Of a stretch of 64,000 nt of DNA, positions 24,672 to 32,639 are shown in pieces. Origin of the DNA: Enterocloster alcoholdehydrogenati (GTDB lineage: Bacteria; Bacillota; Clostridia; Lachnospirales; Lachnospiraceae). The position numbers were made by a program, and so were the translations under genes. The notes under the pieces were generated by a model, which was given only the letters and a program-made list of their open reading frames with translations, ran no database searches and had not been told where the DNA came from. Location of the stretch: positions 1 to 64,000 of the forward strand of contig NZ_BLTJ01000004.1 of assembly GCF_013282095.1 (NCBI RefSeq), written 5' to 3'. Each line of letters begins with the position of its first letter. Position 1 is the first letter of the stretch.

Positions 24672-24860
24672 GTGGAAAAACAGTCATGGGTACTATGTCC
24701 TGTTTGTAGTAACAAAACACGAACAAGAATACGGAAAGATACAGAACTAATAAATTTCCCATTGTATTGTCCGAAGTGCAAAGCTGAAACTTTAATCAAT
24801 ATAAAGTATGGAAAAGTAACTGTTATCAAAGAGCCAGACGCTAAGACGCAGAGCCGATAA
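24672..24860 (+). CDS. Cysteine-rich KTR protein
   Basis: A 62-residue zinc-ribbon-like protein read from GTG 24672 after GAGGTGG. Two CxxC knuckles are visible, CPVCSNKTRTRIRKDTELI and YCPKCKAETLINIKYGK, together with the K-T-R motif that names the family. Small KTR proteins are common near accessory genes of Tn916-like elements. Function is unknown; a nucleic-acid or metal-binding role is possible. Confidence 0.85.
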   Translation: MEKQSWVLCPVCSNKTRTRIRKDTELINFPLYCPKCKAETLINIKYGKVTVIKEPDAKTQSR

Positions 24861-24892
24861 TTTATAGGTTATTGTAACTTGTAGATTGTCGG

Positions 24893-24932
24893 CTCTTATT
24901 TGTTACCTGCGGAGCAGATTAGCAAATAAGAG
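24893..24932. terminator. Inverted repeat between the KTR gene and orf9
   Basis: CTCTTATTTG (24893-24902) pairs with CAAATAAGAG (24923-24932). It lies between convergent genes (KTR on plus, orf9 on minus) and could serve as a bidirectional terminator, although no long T run follows on either side. Confidence 0.5.
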
Positions 24933-24964
24933 TATCAAAGACAAAAAAGAAAACAAGAAGCTGA

Positions 24965-25324
24965 TTACTTCTTGCTTTCCCTGCTATTCAAGATACCGTC
25001 AATCGTACCTTGAATGATTTTTAATTCGCTATCGCTCAATAAATCAAGAGAAGTTTCTATCTGACGGCGAGCTGTGCTTTTTACGACATTCTCTGCTGGA
25101 TAGAAATATTCATCAACTGATATATTGAACATGGTAACTAAATCATGGAATAATTGAAAACTAGGGTGCGACCCGATATTTTCAATATCAGCGATATGAC
25201 GTTCTCCATAGAACACTTTATCGCCTAAATCATTACGAGAAAGCCCTGCTCTTTCACGGGCTTCTCTGATTGCCAGCCCTAAAGGTCTGAAATCAAAAGT
25301 TTGTGTTTCTTTTGCTTTTCTCAT
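24965..25324 (-). CDS. XRE-type repressor (Tn916 Orf9-like)
   Basis: A 119-residue regulator on the minus strand with a lambda-repressor-like helix-turn-helix at residues about 13-65 (LAIREARERAGLSRNDLGDKVFYGERHIADIENIGSHPS) and a short C-terminal helix pair (TSLDLLSDSELKIIQGTIDGILN). It corresponds in position and orientation to Orf9 of Tn916, proposed to restrain orf7/orf8 expression. It is divergent from orf7, and the 517-bp gap between them carries the regulatory sequence. Confidence 0.9.
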   Translation of the reverse strand: MRKAKETQTFDFRPLGLAIREARERAGLSRNDLGDKVFYGERHIADIENIGSHPSFQLFHDLVTMFNISVDEYFYPAENVVKSTARRQIETSLDLLSDSELKIIQGTIDGILNSRESKK

Positions 25325-25438
25325 TTTAAATCACCTAGCATGAGTTTATACTTCATGTGATGTATTTAGAATGTATTAAAAGTGCATATAGTATGCAGTA
25401 ATAATTCAAAAGTTGTTATCGTGTGCGGTAAATAAAAA

Positions 25439-25494
25439 AAACCGTTCTTAGATAATATACTTTTGTGCGTCTTGAAGAATAACGGGACGGTTTT
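25439..25494. repeat. Inverted repeat AACCGT/ACGGTT in the orf9-orf7 gap
   Basis: AACCGTTCTT near 25440 faces AAGAATAACGGGACGGTT ending near 25494. It is an imperfect dyad in the divergent regulatory gap and could be a repressor site or an RNA hairpin. Together with the leader ORF, the terminator at 25681 and the AAATAAAC/GTTTATTT hairpin near 25796-25815, it accounts for the structure seen in 25325-25841. Confidence 0.35.
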
Positions 25495-25562
25495 GGATAT
25501 AACCAGAACTGTCCTTTTTCTTGTGAGTGCAAGGTATGGCTCTGGTTAAAGGGGGCTATACC

Positions 25563-25742
25563 ATGACTGCATACAAAAGAACGCTTTGCCGTTCTCAACT
25601 GGATAAATATTTCAGTCCACTATTACAATCATTACACCCTTTATATGAGTTAAAAATTCATATCATCAGAATTTATAAAACAGTCCGTTTGTGTAATTAC
25701 ACATTATCGGGCTGTTTTTGTTTTTCAAAAAAATTTTTTTGA
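25563..25742 (+). CDS. Possible leader ORF upstream of orf7
   Basis: A 59-codon frame from ATG 25563 (AAAGGGGGCTATACC upstream). It begins MTAYKRTLCRSQLDKYF and runs right through the terminator hairpin at 25681-25721. No protein family is recognised, and it may not encode a functional protein. Its position over a terminator recalls the leader peptide of tet(M), where ribosome movement decides whether transcription continues; that is an analogy only. Confidence 0.35.
   Translation: MTAYKRTLCRSQLDKYFSPLLQSLHPLYELKIHIIRIYKTVRLCNYTLSGCFCFSKKFF
25681..25720 (+). terminator. Terminator-like hairpin upstream of orf7
   Basis: CAGTCCG (25681-25687) pairs with CGGGCTG (25708-25714, one G-T pair) and is followed by TTTTT. 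The loop itself contains the perfect palindrome TGTGTAATTACACA (25690-25703). It lies 120 bp upstream of the sigma-like gene, so orf7-orf8-xis-int transcription from upstream depends on passing it. Confidence 0.65.
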
Positions 25743-25841
25743 AAATCTTGGTAGCTTGCCACCTCTTTGGGTAGTTAGGGTGCGGAAAGGGGGAAATAAA
25801 CAAAAGTTTATTTCAATCCAGCACGGAAAGGAGGTGAGCAA

Positions 25842-26261
25842 ATGAAAACATCTTCTTTCAAACAAGCCATTGAAGCACAGTTTGATTGCCTTTCAAAAAA
25901 AGTAATTAAACGTGCAGTAAAGAAAGGCTACCGTGATATGAAAAGGCGTGAAAAACACGAATGTTTATTTTCGGATATTCCAGATTATGAACAATCACGT
26001 TTTGGAGAATTGGATAAATACGAAAGTGATTATACTGTATTCAATATCTTAGGCATTGAAGTATGGGTTGAGGACGACCAGTTAAGCAAAGCCCTTAAAA
26101 CATTGACAGAGAAGAAACGCAACATTATTTTGTTATCCTACTTTATGGATATGTCGGATAGTGAAATCAGCGAATTTATTAAAATTCCCCGTTCTAACGT
26201 CCAGTATCACAGAACTAAAACACTTGAAGCAATGAGAAAAATTATGGAGGAACGCAAATGA
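25842..26261 (+). CDS. Sigma-70-like regulator (Tn916 Orf7)
   Basis: A 139-residue protein starting at ATG 25842 behind AAAGGAGGTGA. The C-terminal part is a sigma region-4-like helix-turn-helix (LSKALKTLTEKKRNIILLSYFMDMSDSEISEFIKIPRSNVQYHRTKTLEAMRKIM). Orf7 of Tn916 belongs to the same type and, with Orf8, drives expression of xis/int and the transfer genes after circularisation. The stop overlaps the orf8 start (ATGA). Confidence 0.9.
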   Translation: MKTSSFKQAIEAQFDCLSKKVIKRAVKKGYRDMKRREKHECLFSDIPDYEQSRFGELDKYESDYTVFNILGIEVWVEDDQLSKALKTLTEKKRNIILLSYFMDMSDSEISEFIKIPRSNVQYHRTKTLEAMRKIMEERK

Positions 26262-26491
26262 AGAAATATGAACATCTGCCTTTTGAAGTTATTTTATCAG
26301 CAACAGAGGGCGACCCAGAAGCGATTGAAGCAGTTATGAAATTTTATGACGGTTACATTTCCAAACTATGTCTGCGTAGATTGTATGACGAACACGGTAA
26401 CGTCTGCATGGTGGTAGACGCAGATTTAAAAAACAGAGTTCAGACAGCATTACTTGATATGCTGATGAATTTTGAAATTGTAGTGATGTAG
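26258..26491 (+). CDS. Helix-turn-helix regulator (Tn916 Orf8)
   Basis: A 77-residue protein with the Orf8-type start MKKYEHLPFEVILSATEGDPEAIEAVMKFYDGYISKLC and the ending RVQTALLDMLMNFEI. It resembles the N-terminal part (region-2-like helices) of a small sigma factor, so Orf7 and Orf8 may act as two pieces of one activator. The stop is followed by an A+T-rich hairpin and the candidate structured RNA. Confidence 0.88.
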   Translation: MKKYEHLPFEVILSATEGDPEAIEAVMKFYDGYISKLCLRRLYDEHGNVCMVVDADLKNRVQTALLDMLMNFEIVVM

Positions 26492-26546
26492 TACATACAA
26501 GTGAAGTCTGGCACGTCCCCCTTTCCTGCCACTTCACTTGTCATTC

Positions 26547-26580
26547 TATTAAAATCAAAATCTGAAAGTTGATTTTAATA
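26547..26580. repeat. 12-bp inverted repeat TATTAAAATCAA/TTGATTTTAATA
   Basis: The perfect arms at 26547-26558 and 26569-26580 are separated by 10 bp. A+T-rich, without a following T run; it could be a terminator for orf8 or a protein-binding dyad. It directly precedes the candidate structured RNA. Confidence 0.5.
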
Positions 26581-26615
26581 GGCTGAATAGCCGATAGTTC
26601 TTTGACAACTGAATA

Positions 26616-26844
26616 AAGCAGGCAGATACGTTTGTGAGATAGCGAGCCACAGGAACTGTACGCCATGACCTTTCCAAAAGAAAGCGAGCGCCCCACGCAG
26701 TGATCCGAGAGCGACTGTTGGAAAAGTCGTTTTGCCACGACCTATCCTCACAGAATAATGATACGTCCGCATGGTGCGGTTCTGCCCACAAGAATGGGAA
26801 TAGTTGAGATACTAACGGAGCTTTCCAAAGCCGTCTGCCTGCTT
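26616..26844 (+). ncRNA. Candidate multi-helix structured RNA between orf8 and xis
   Basis: AAGCAGGCAGA (26616-26626) is exactly complementary to TCTGCCTGCTT (26834-26844), closing a 229-nt domain. A second long-range helix pairs 26633-26642 with 26742-26752 (TGTGAGATAG with CTATCCTCACA, one bulge). Local hairpins lie at 26649-26659 (ACAG/CTGT), 26670-26684 (CTTTC/GAAAG), 26711-26730 (GCGACT/AGTCGT), 26767-26779 (CCGCA/TGCGG), 26785-26798 (CCCA/TGGG) and 26815-26834 (ACGG..CTT/AAG..CCGT). The segment is G+C-rich compared with its surroundings and has no credible protein frame. Orientation is taken as plus, the direction of all flanking genes. Role unknown; its position suggests control of xis-int. 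Confidence 0.6.
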
Positions 26845-26887
26845 CTGTAACTTATAAAATAGACACTCAGTAAGGGGGTGTTACATT

Positions 26888-26953
26888 ATGTTAAATACTG
26901 ATGTGTTAAATGATGTGATGTTCCAGCAAGGTAAGGTGTTGGAATATGAATAA
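26888..26953 (+). CDS. 21-residue leader peptide overlapping xis
   Basis: ATG 26888 is placed behind a strong site (AAGGGGG). The frame reads MLNTDVLNDVMFQQGKV and ends EYE, with the stop at 26951-26953, eight bases inside xis. Xis itself has only GTAAGGTG upstream, so its translation may depend on ribosomes finishing this peptide. Confidence 0.5.
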   Translation: MLNTDVLNDVMFQQGKVLEYE

Positions 26954-27140
26954 AACGAAGATAAGAGCAACGGAACAGCCGATTGCTGTTGATATAGAGG
27001 GGCTGTCTGCTATGTTATCTTGTGGTCGTGCTACTGCAAGAAAGATTGGCGAGCAGGCAGGAGCAAAAATTGTGATAGGTCGCAGGGTTCTTTATTCCAT
27101 AGAAAAAGTCAAAAAATACTTGATATATTTGGAAGAATAG
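26946..27140 (+). CDS. xis: Excisionase (Tn916 Xis-like)
   Basis: A 64-residue winged-helix DNA-binding protein: IAVDIEGLSAMLSCGRATARKIGEQAGAKIVIGRRVLYSIEKVKKYL. This matches the MerR-like Xis of Tn916, which bends the element ends so that the integrase excises rather than inserts. It lies directly upstream of int with a gap of about 100 bp, as in Tn916. Confidence 0.92.
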   Translation: MNKTKIRATEQPIAVDIEGLSAMLSCGRATARKIGEQAGAKIVIGRRVLYSIEKVKKYLIYLEE

Positions 27141-27244
27141 AGCGATTTTCTATTTATGTTCTCTGGCGTGTGTAGTATAATAAGAAAGGACAAAGCACGC
27201 TGTGAGAACAAGAAAAGAGGCTTTTTCAGAAAGGAATGGTTCTC

Positions 27245-28465
27245 ATGGCAATTAGTAGAAAAGACCCAAAAGGAAGAAAATTAAGAGAGGGCGAAAACTG
27301 GCGTAATGATGGAAGATACAGTTATCGTTATACAGATGTAAGAACAGGCAAGAGATTGACAGTCTATGCACAAGATTTACCAGAGCTTCGAGAAAAAGAG
27401 AAACAGATTGCAAAGGATATGGAAGATAACATACTGACAGACGGAGCAATCAAAAAAATGACGCTTAACACGTTGTTTGAGCGTTATATGGCAACTCGTG
27501 AGCTGGCTGATACTACAAGAGTTAGTTATGTTCGTGCTTGGGAAAACAGAGTAAAAGACGAGATTGGAAATATTAAAGTTGTTCAGCTTTTACCCTCACA
27601 TATTAAAGCGTATTATGCGAAACTTTCCAAAGCTGGATATGCTTATTCTACAATCAAGTATATTCACAACCTGCTTTATCCTGCATTAGAAATGGCTGTT
27701 GATGATGATATTATCCGAAAGAACCCTGCAAAAAGTTCCATTAGCGATTATGGAAAACCAGCAGAGGAAAAAGAAGCCTTAACTGTTTCTCAACAAGAAA
27801 AGTTTATGGAGTTTGTAAAACAGAGCAATGTCTATAACACATATTATCCCATGTTTACCATAATGATTGGTACGGGGTTAAGGTGTGGGGAGCTTATTGG
27901 TCTTACATGGAAAGATATAAACATCAAGGCAAAAACGGTTAATGTAGACCACCAGCTCATTTATAAGAATTTAGGCGACGGTTGCAAGTTCCATATCTCA
28001 ACACCAAAAACGGAGTCGGGTATTCGTATTATACCTATGACACAAGAAGTTGCAAAAGCCTTTGAGGAACAAAGGAAAATCAATTTCATGCTTGCAAAGG
28101 ATAAGAGCATTGAGGTGGACGGGTATTCTGGGTTTGTCTTTACAGCGAAATCGGGCAGACCGCTTATGCCGAATGGCGTAAATAGTGTTTTATATAACAT
28201 TGTAGACACATATAACAAAACCGAAGTAGAGAGAGCAAAAAAAGAGCATAGGAAAGCAGAGCTGTTACCAAAGTTTTCAGCTCATGTAATGCGTCACACA
28301 GCTTGTACCAGAATGGCAGAGTGCCGTATGGACGTAAAAGTTCTTCAATATATTATGGGACACGCCCATATAGATGTAACAATGGAAGTGTATAACCATA
28401 TCGGAGAGCTGACAAGGATTGAAAAAGAGATTGCAAGACTGGATAGCATGGCGTTAAACGCTTGA
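27245..28465 (+). CDS. int: Tyrosine recombinase (integrase)
   Basis: A 406-residue integrase. ATG 27245 fits the AAAGGA site at about nine bases; ATG 27236 is too close to it. The N-terminal arm-binding domain (residues about 1-60, NWRNDGRYSYRYTDVRTGKR) is followed by the core-binding SAM-like domain and the catalytic domain. Catalytic residues visible are Arg in GTGLRCGELIGLTW, Lys in the beta-hairpin TPKTESG, His-x-x-Arg in HVMRHTACTRMAE, His/Trp position in IMGHAHIDVTMEVYNHI, where the Tyr of MEVYNHI is the nucleophile. It is Tn916-type, but the site used here is a specific operator rather than random A+T-rich DNA. The stop codon is part of an inverted TTGACACCA arm motif. Confidence 0.95.
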   Translation: MAISRKDPKGRKLREGENWRNDGRYSYRYTDVRTGKRLTVYAQDLPELREKEKQIAKDMEDNILTDGAIKKMTLNTLFERYMATRELADTTRVSYVRAWENRVKDEIGNIKVVQLLPSHIKAYYAKLSKAGYAYSTIKYIHNLLYPALEMAVDDDIIRKNPAKSSISDYGKPAEEKEALTVSQQEKFMEFVKQSNVYNTYYPMFTIMIGTGLRCGELIGLTWKDINIKAKTVNVDHQLIYKNLGDGCKFHISTPKTESGIRIIPMTQEVAKAFEEQRKINFMLAKDKSIEVDGYSGFVFTAKSGRPLMPNGVNSVLYNIVDTYNKTEVERAKKEHRKAELLPKFSAHVMRHTACTRMAECRMDVKVLQYIMGHAHIDVTMEVYNHIGELTRIEKEIARLDSMALNA

Positions 28466-28504
28466 CACCATAAAAAGAAAAATTGGTGTCAAATTGGTGT
28501 CAAA
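28462..28504 (+). repeat. TTGGTGTCAAA motifs at the right ICE end (probable integrase arm sites)
   Basis: TTGGTGTCAAA occurs at 28483-28493 and 28494-28504, directly abutting, and an inverted copy TTGACACCA lies at 28462-28470 across the int stop codon. The left end carries two copies of the same 11-mer. The rest of the right end to 28584 is A+T-rich and holds a weak dyad GCAAACC/GGTTTGC (28542-28548/28562-28568). Confidence 0.7.
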
Positions 28505-28584
28505 ACAGAAAAAATCACAATTTCAAAAGAAATAAGATACAGCAAACCATTGATTTTAAAGGGTTTGCAAAAAAATAGCAAAAA

Positions 28585-28597
28585 TATTAGCACTCAA
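28585..28597. repeat. attR: 13-bp direct repeat TATTAGCACTCAA
   Basis: This copy is identical to 4663-4675. To its right lies chromosomal sequence with the spacer and right arm of CIRCE. The bases on both sides of the two copies differ, so the shared core is 13 bp. Confidence 0.85.
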
Positions 28598-28613
28598 ACC
28601 TTGACAGTGCTAA
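28587..28613 (+). promoter_or_regulatory. CIRCE operator (HrcA site) of groESL
   Basis: TTAGCACTC (28587-28595), nine-base spacer, CAGTGCTAA (28605-28613). The consensus is TTAGCACTC-N9-GAGTGCTAA, so there is a single mismatch at the first base of the right arm. The left arm belongs to the attR repeat, so the operator is rebuilt across the ICE junction. hrcA is not in this window. Confidence 0.92.
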
Positions 28614-28629
28614 TAAGCAGTGGTATAAC
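28601..28629 (+). promoter_or_regulatory. Sigma-A promoter of groESL
   Basis: TTGACA (28601-28606), a 17-bp spacer, and TATAAC (28624-28629). The -35 overlaps the spacer and right arm of CIRCE, so HrcA bound there blocks RNA polymerase. The promoter lies wholly on the chromosomal side of attR and is not disturbed by the insertion. Confidence 0.85.
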
Positions 28630-28704
28630 TTACATTGTGAGCAAACAAAGCAGTAAACAGCGAAAGCTGATAAAATATCAATGATCACAAGGAGGAATCC
28701 AGAT

Positions 28705-28989
28705 ATGAAGTTAGTACCATTATTTGATAAGGTCGTATTAAAGCAGTTAGTTGCAGAAGAGACTACCAAGTCCGGCATCGTTCTTCCCGGCGCGGCAAAG
28801 GAAAAGCCACAGCAGGCTGAGGTTATCGCAGTTGGCCCGGGCGGTGTGGTTGACGGCAAGGAAGTGGTTATGCAGGTAAAGGCCGGCGATACAGTAATCT
28901 ATTCCAAGTATTCAGGAACAGAGGTTGAGCTGGATGACGAGAAGTATGTGATCGTAAAGCAGAGCGACATTCTGGCAGTAGTAGAGTAA
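28705..28989 (+). CDS. groES: GroES co-chaperonin
   Basis: A 94-residue protein from ATG 28705 behind AAGGAGG. The GroES fold is evident from KLVPLFDKVVLKQL, the mobile loop ETTKSGIVLPGAAKEKPQQAEV, VGPGG, GDTVIYSKYSGTEVELDDEKYVIVKQSDILAVVE. It caps the GroEL ring during ATP-driven folding. It is the first gene of the heat-shock operon and 44 bp upstream of groEL. Confidence 0.98.
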   Translation: MKLVPLFDKVVLKQLVAEETTKSGIVLPGAAKEKPQQAEVIAVGPGGVVDGKEVVMQVKAGDTVIYSKYSGTEVELDDEKYVIVKQSDILAVVE

Positions 28990-29006
28990 TCATTTAAAAA
29001 TACTGA

Positions 29007-30656
<1,650 letters not shown>

Positions 30657-30696
30657 TTTCCGGTTTCAGGAAATAATTTCATATAAGAATCAAGTA

Positions 30697-30741
30697 AAGG
30701 CTACGGCTTTGGGAAATGCTCCCAGGGCCGCAGCTTTTTTT
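30697..30741 (+). terminator. Intrinsic terminator of groESL
   Basis: GCTACGGC (30700-30707) pairs with GCCGCAGC (30727-30734, one mismatch), with an inner GGG/CCC pairing, and is followed by seven T. The remaining gap to 31033 contains no open frame with a ribosome-binding site and no further structure that I can support. Confidence 0.9.
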
Positions 30742-31033
30742 GTACAGGCAGAAGAAGGAGGCTTTCTGGAAAATGATTGCGCTTAATGAAAATGTAATAC
30801 TTCTGTGCTTTTTTGTTGGAGTGAATTATGATATACTGGAAAAAGTTTGATAAAAGTGTGCCATAAAGGTCTCCCTTATATCTGTATTTTCAGGCATGGT
30901 ATTGGTAAAAATCCAGTCTGCGCCGGTGTGTTTTATGCTGTGATTTACGCCCTGCGGACAGCAGTCTGATTTTGTATTTCATTGCAGAGAGGGAGATTCC
31001 TTAAAAATATAAAACGGAAGAGGTATTTAACAT

Positions 31034-32500
31034 ATGATACGAAACAGATGGAAGTCACTTCTTGGTCTCTGCAGTGCGACGGTTCTGGGCCTGTCTCTCC
31101 CCGCTTATGCGGTAACGATCACACCGCTGGATCCTGGCACAGGCCAGACCTCATCACAGGAAACAGCAGCGCCCGCTGCTCCGGGGAGTACGGGGCCGGG
31201 AAATACTTCCGGGCCGGGAAGTGTTTCCTCGCAGGAAAATACGCCTGCACAGGGAAATACTTCCTCGCAGGTCAGCACAGCTGACATAGCCCAGCCGTCA
31301 GTGGCTTCAGCCGGGGCTGTGCTGATGGACGGAGCAACGGGCAAGGTGCTGTTTTCTAAGAACGGAGATACAAAGTATTATCCAGCCAGCATAACAAAGC
31401 TGATGACAGCCCTGGTGGTGGCTGAAAACTGCAGCCTGGATGACACTGTGACCTTCTCTGCGGCAGCTACTACCAATCTGGAGTCCGGCGCTGTATCCAT
31501 TGGAATGACAGAGGGCGATACCATGACGGTTCGTCAGTGCCTGTATGCCCTGCTTTTAAAATCTGCCAATGAGGTGGGAAATGCTCTGGCAGAGCACGTG
31601 GCAGGGAGCAATCAGGCTTTTGCGGATAAGATGAATGCAAAGGCGGCCGCCCTTGGCTGTACCAACACCCATTTTACCAATCCCCATGGTTTAAATGACC
31701 CTGACCACTATACTACGGCTCACGATATGGCGCTGATCGCCAGAGCGGCCTTTCAGAATGATGTGGTAAAAACCGTAGCGTCTACCCGTACATATACGCT
31801 CCCCGCCACGAAGAAAAATCCTTCCGGTCTTACGGTTACCATGGGACACAAGATGCTCAATCCCAGTGATTCCAGGTATTATGAGGGAATTATCGGAGGA
31901 AAGACGGGATATACCTCCAAGGCAGGAAACACCCTGGTTACGGTGGCGGAACGAAACGGCGTCCGTATGATCGCTGTGGTGATGAAGAGCCAGTCTACTC
32001 ACTATACAGATACGAAAGCCATGCTGGATTACGGTTTCAAACTGGCAGAGGCTGGAGTATTAAGCGAAAATGGGGCGGGCAGTTCGGGAAACGGGAATGG
32101 ATCGGGCAGTACAGGGAGCCAAACCTCTTCTCAGGGATCTGCTGTCAGCCCGGTTACAGGCACATCCGGCGGTCCTGGAGTGACATCGCAGAGAGGATGG
32201 GTAAAAACAGATAAGGGATGGAATTTTATCAAGGATAACGGAGCCAAGGCCTCCGGAGAATGGGTTTCCGATTCGGACGGCACATATTGGATCGATTCTG
32301 ATACCTATATGGCCAAAGGCTGGCGTCAGGTAGAGGGGAAATGGTATTACCTCCGCTCCAACGGTGCCGTTGCCAAAAATTACTGGGCCGCCGGACAGGA
32401 CGGAACCTGGTATTATTTGGGATCTGATGGAAGTATGCTTACCAGCACTACTACGCCGGACGGTTACCGGGTAGGGGCGGACGGTGCCTGGATCCGGTAA
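31034..32500 (+). CDS. Serine-type D-Ala-D-Ala carboxypeptidase with wall-binding repeats
   Basis: A 488-residue exported penicillin-binding protein (peptidase S11, DacA/DacF type). A signal peptide (SLLGLCSATVLGLSLPAYA) is followed by a low-complexity Thr/Ser/Gly/Gln linker (about 30-85). The catalytic triplets are S119-x-x-K122 (PASITKLMTALV), S177-A-N179 (LLLKSANEVG) and K290-T-G (GGKTGYTSKAG). A second linker leads to C-terminal choline/cell-wall-binding type repeats (GWVKTDKGWNFI, GEWVSDSDGTYWI, GWRQVEGKWYYLRSNG). It trims the terminal D-Ala of peptidoglycan side chains outside the membrane. Whether it serves vegetative growth or sporulation cannot be told. Confidence 0.93.
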   Translation: MIRNRWKSLLGLCSATVLGLSLPAYAVTITPLDPGTGQTSSQETAAPAAPGSTGPGNTSGPGSVSSQENTPAQGNTSSQVSTADIAQPSVASAGAVLMDGATGKVLFSKNGDTKYYPASITKLMTALVVAENCSLDDTVTFSAAATTNLESGAVSIGMTEGDTMTVRQCLYALLLKSANEVGNALAEHVAGSNQAFADKMNAKAAALGCTNTHFTNPHGLNDPDHYTTAHDMALIARAAFQNDVVKTVASTRTYTLPATKKNPSGLTVTMGHKMLNPSDSRYYEGIIGGKTGYTSKAGNTLVTVAERNGVRMIAVVMKSQSTHYTDTKAMLDYGFKLAEAGVLSENGAGSSGNGNGSGSTGSQTSSQGSAVSPVTGTSGGPGVTSQRGWVKTDKGWNFIKDNGAKASGEWVSDSDGTYWIDSDTYMAKGWRQVEGKWYYLRSNGAVAKNYWAAGQDGTWYYLGSDGSMLTSTTTPDGYRVGADGAWIR

Positions 32501-32587
32501 TGGGCTATGGCGTTCCCTGCCAGAGGATTGCAATAATCCTGAAGGGAGATGCCGGAATCGGCACAGAATTCTGTTTTAGGGTATAAA

Positions 32588-32620
32588 ACAGGCAGTCTCT
32601 TAAGATGAGGGACTGCCTGT
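32588..32620. terminator. Bidirectional terminator between carboxypeptidase gene and tRNA
   Basis: ACAGGCAGTC (32588-32597) pairs perfectly with GACTGCCTGT (32611-32620). Read on the minus strand the stem is followed by TTTTATAC, so it should terminate the tRNA transcript, while on the plus strand it follows the carboxypeptidase gene. Confidence 0.75.
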
Positions 32621-32639
32621 AAATATTACATACGGAGAA

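Larger units (their letters stand above)
4663..28597 (+). mobile_element. Tn916-superfamily integrative and conjugative element inserted in the groESL CIRCE operator
   Basis: About 23.9 kb lie between two copies of TATTAGCACTCAA. Inside are the Tn916/ICEBs1 backbone genes in conserved order, a relaxase with an adjacent oriT-like region, and at the right end regulation genes followed by xis and a tyrosine integrase. Repeated TTGGTGTCAAA motifs sit near both ends and probably bind the integrase arm domain. Four cargo modules interrupt the backbone; several are visibly richer in A+T than the backbone. All mobility modules look intact, so the element may be able to transfer. The cargo differs from Tn916: no tet(M) or other resistance gene was recognised. 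Confidence 0.93.

Noticed and set aside
26601-26630. Promoter TTGACA at 26602 for the candidate RNA
   Set aside because: At 17 bp the -10 would be GATACG, a poor match, and the start would fall inside the closing helix.
26541-26791. Three overlapping minus-strand frames between orf8 and xis (65-78 codons)
   Set aside because: All three frames are open at once with no ribosome-binding site or family match; the open frames look incidental to the G+C-rich structured region.
4663-28597. tet(M) or another antibiotic-resistance gene in the ICE
   Set aside because: The usual position between orf13 and orf9 was read through; only PadR, AraC, transglutaminase-like, KTR and unknown genes are there.
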